From the NCBI GenBank assembly GCA_038251315.1, contig JBBSBK010000033.1:1-32373 (forward strand): a stretch of 32,373 nt of DNA, in the 5' to 3' direction. A program made the position numbers and the translations under genes. This document shows, one piece after another, positions 31,946 through 32,373 of this stretch. The stretch comes from JBBKXP01 sp038251315 (GTDB taxonomy: Bacteria; Pseudomonadota; Alphaproteobacteria; Rhodobacterales; Rhodobacteraceae). The notes below the pieces were generated by a model. That model was given only the letters and a program-made list of their open reading frames with translations. It made no database searches and was not told where the DNA came from. Positions within the stretch are counted from its first letter, which is position 1. Each line of letters begins with the position of its first letter.

Positions 31946-32373
31946 ATGAATTTGCGCCGCTTTGCCCTGATCGCCATTCCCTTTGGCTGGTTGCTGCTAC
32001 TATTTGTGGTGCCGTTCCTGATCGTCCTGAAAATCTCGCTGTCGGACTATGCCGTGTCGATTCCGCCCTATACGCCGACGCTGGACCTGAGCGACGGGTG
32101 GACGGGGTTTCGCGATTACGTCTCGAAACTGGACTTTGAAACGTTCTGGTTCCTGACGACCGACTCGCTGTATTGGAAATCTTATCTGTCGTCTTTGCAG
32201 ATCGCCGTCATCTCGACCGCGTTCACGCTGATGATCGGGTATCCGGTGGCCTATGCAATGGCGCGCGCCCCCGACGAATGGCGCGCGACGCTGATGATGC
32301 TGGTGATCCTGCCGTTCTGGACGTCGTTCCTGATCCGGGTCTACGCGTGGATGGGCATTTTGGGCCGCGAGGG
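31946..32373 (+). CDS. potH: polyamine ABC transporter permease PotH (3' end outside the window)
   Basis: The first 142 codons of an inner-membrane permease. The first membrane helix is at about 6-28 (FALIAIPFGWLLLLFVVPFLIVL), followed by the periplasmic loop with SLSDYAVSIPPYTP and a YVSKLDFETFWFL segment. The next helices follow at about 88-107 and 117-135, leading to FWTSFLIRVYAWMGILGREG, which matches the PotB/PotH family. AGGGGG lies 6 bases before ATG 31946, and the gap to potG is 10 bases. The partner permease PotI is expected next. Confidence 0.94.
   Translation, partial: MNLRRFALIAIPFGWLLLLFVVPFLIVLKISLSDYAVSIPPYTPTLDLSDGWTGFRDYVSKLDFETFWFLTTDSLYWKSYLSSLQIAVISTAFTLMIGYPVAYAMARAPDEWRATLMMLVILPFWTSFLIRVYAWMGILGRE

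Overview
The window reads as a chromosomal segment of an alphaproteobacterium of the Rhodobacteraceae (roseobacter) type. This is inferred from high GC, frequent GTG/TTG starts, a phosphatidylcholine synthase, a YcjX/YcjF-type pair followed by a cyclic-nucleotide-domain/thioredoxin-reductase gene, a TamA-TamB pair, and the arrangement of the polyamine and oligopeptide transport genes. No rRNA, tRNA, CRISPR array, transposase or phage gene was found.

Layout. 1-574: a poor, locally AT-rich stretch with one possible 56-residue orphan gene (minus) and a nested inverted repeat. 575-6199: lytic transglycosylase (minus), phosphatidylcholine synthase (plus), then ogt and ileS (minus). 6376-8653: an Rrf2/NsrR-type regulator divergent from a small membrane protein, a group III truncated globin and a flavin monooxygenase, with a good operator/promoter between them. 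8731-11798: a minus-strand operon of YcjX-like GTPase, YcjF-like membrane protein and a cNMP-domain/thioredoxin-reductase gene that is internally deleted and frameshifted. 11896-13523: truA converging with a haloacetate dehalogenase-type hydrolase. 13675-19727: tamA-tamB. 19731-19955: a small protein of unknown function. 20084-25626: an oligopeptide ABC transporter, order oppA-B-C-D-F on the minus strand. 25896-32373: a GntR regulator, an amine oxidase-type flavoenzyme and a PLP aminotransferase (minus), and divergently potF-potG-potH (potH cut by the window end), a polyamine uptake and breakdown locus.

How the parts work together. NsrR probably senses nitric oxide and represses the globin unit from a dyad that overlaps its -35 element. 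In the polyamine locus PotFGH would import putrescine, the aminotransferase and the PuuB-like flavoenzyme would start its breakdown, and shared TTTGATCA-type sequences in front of the aminotransferase, potF and the GntR gene suggest common control. TamA and TamB form an envelope-spanning assembly pair.

Most of the window is ordinary core genome. I found no convincing wholly new system. The observations most worth a check are the decayed cNMP-thioredoxin reductase gene, two low-GC patches inside ileS, the globin/monooxygenase overlap, the complete fluoroacetate-dehalogenase residue set in the hydrolase, the palindrome spanning the ileS stop and ogt start, and the regulatory motifs of the polyamine locus.
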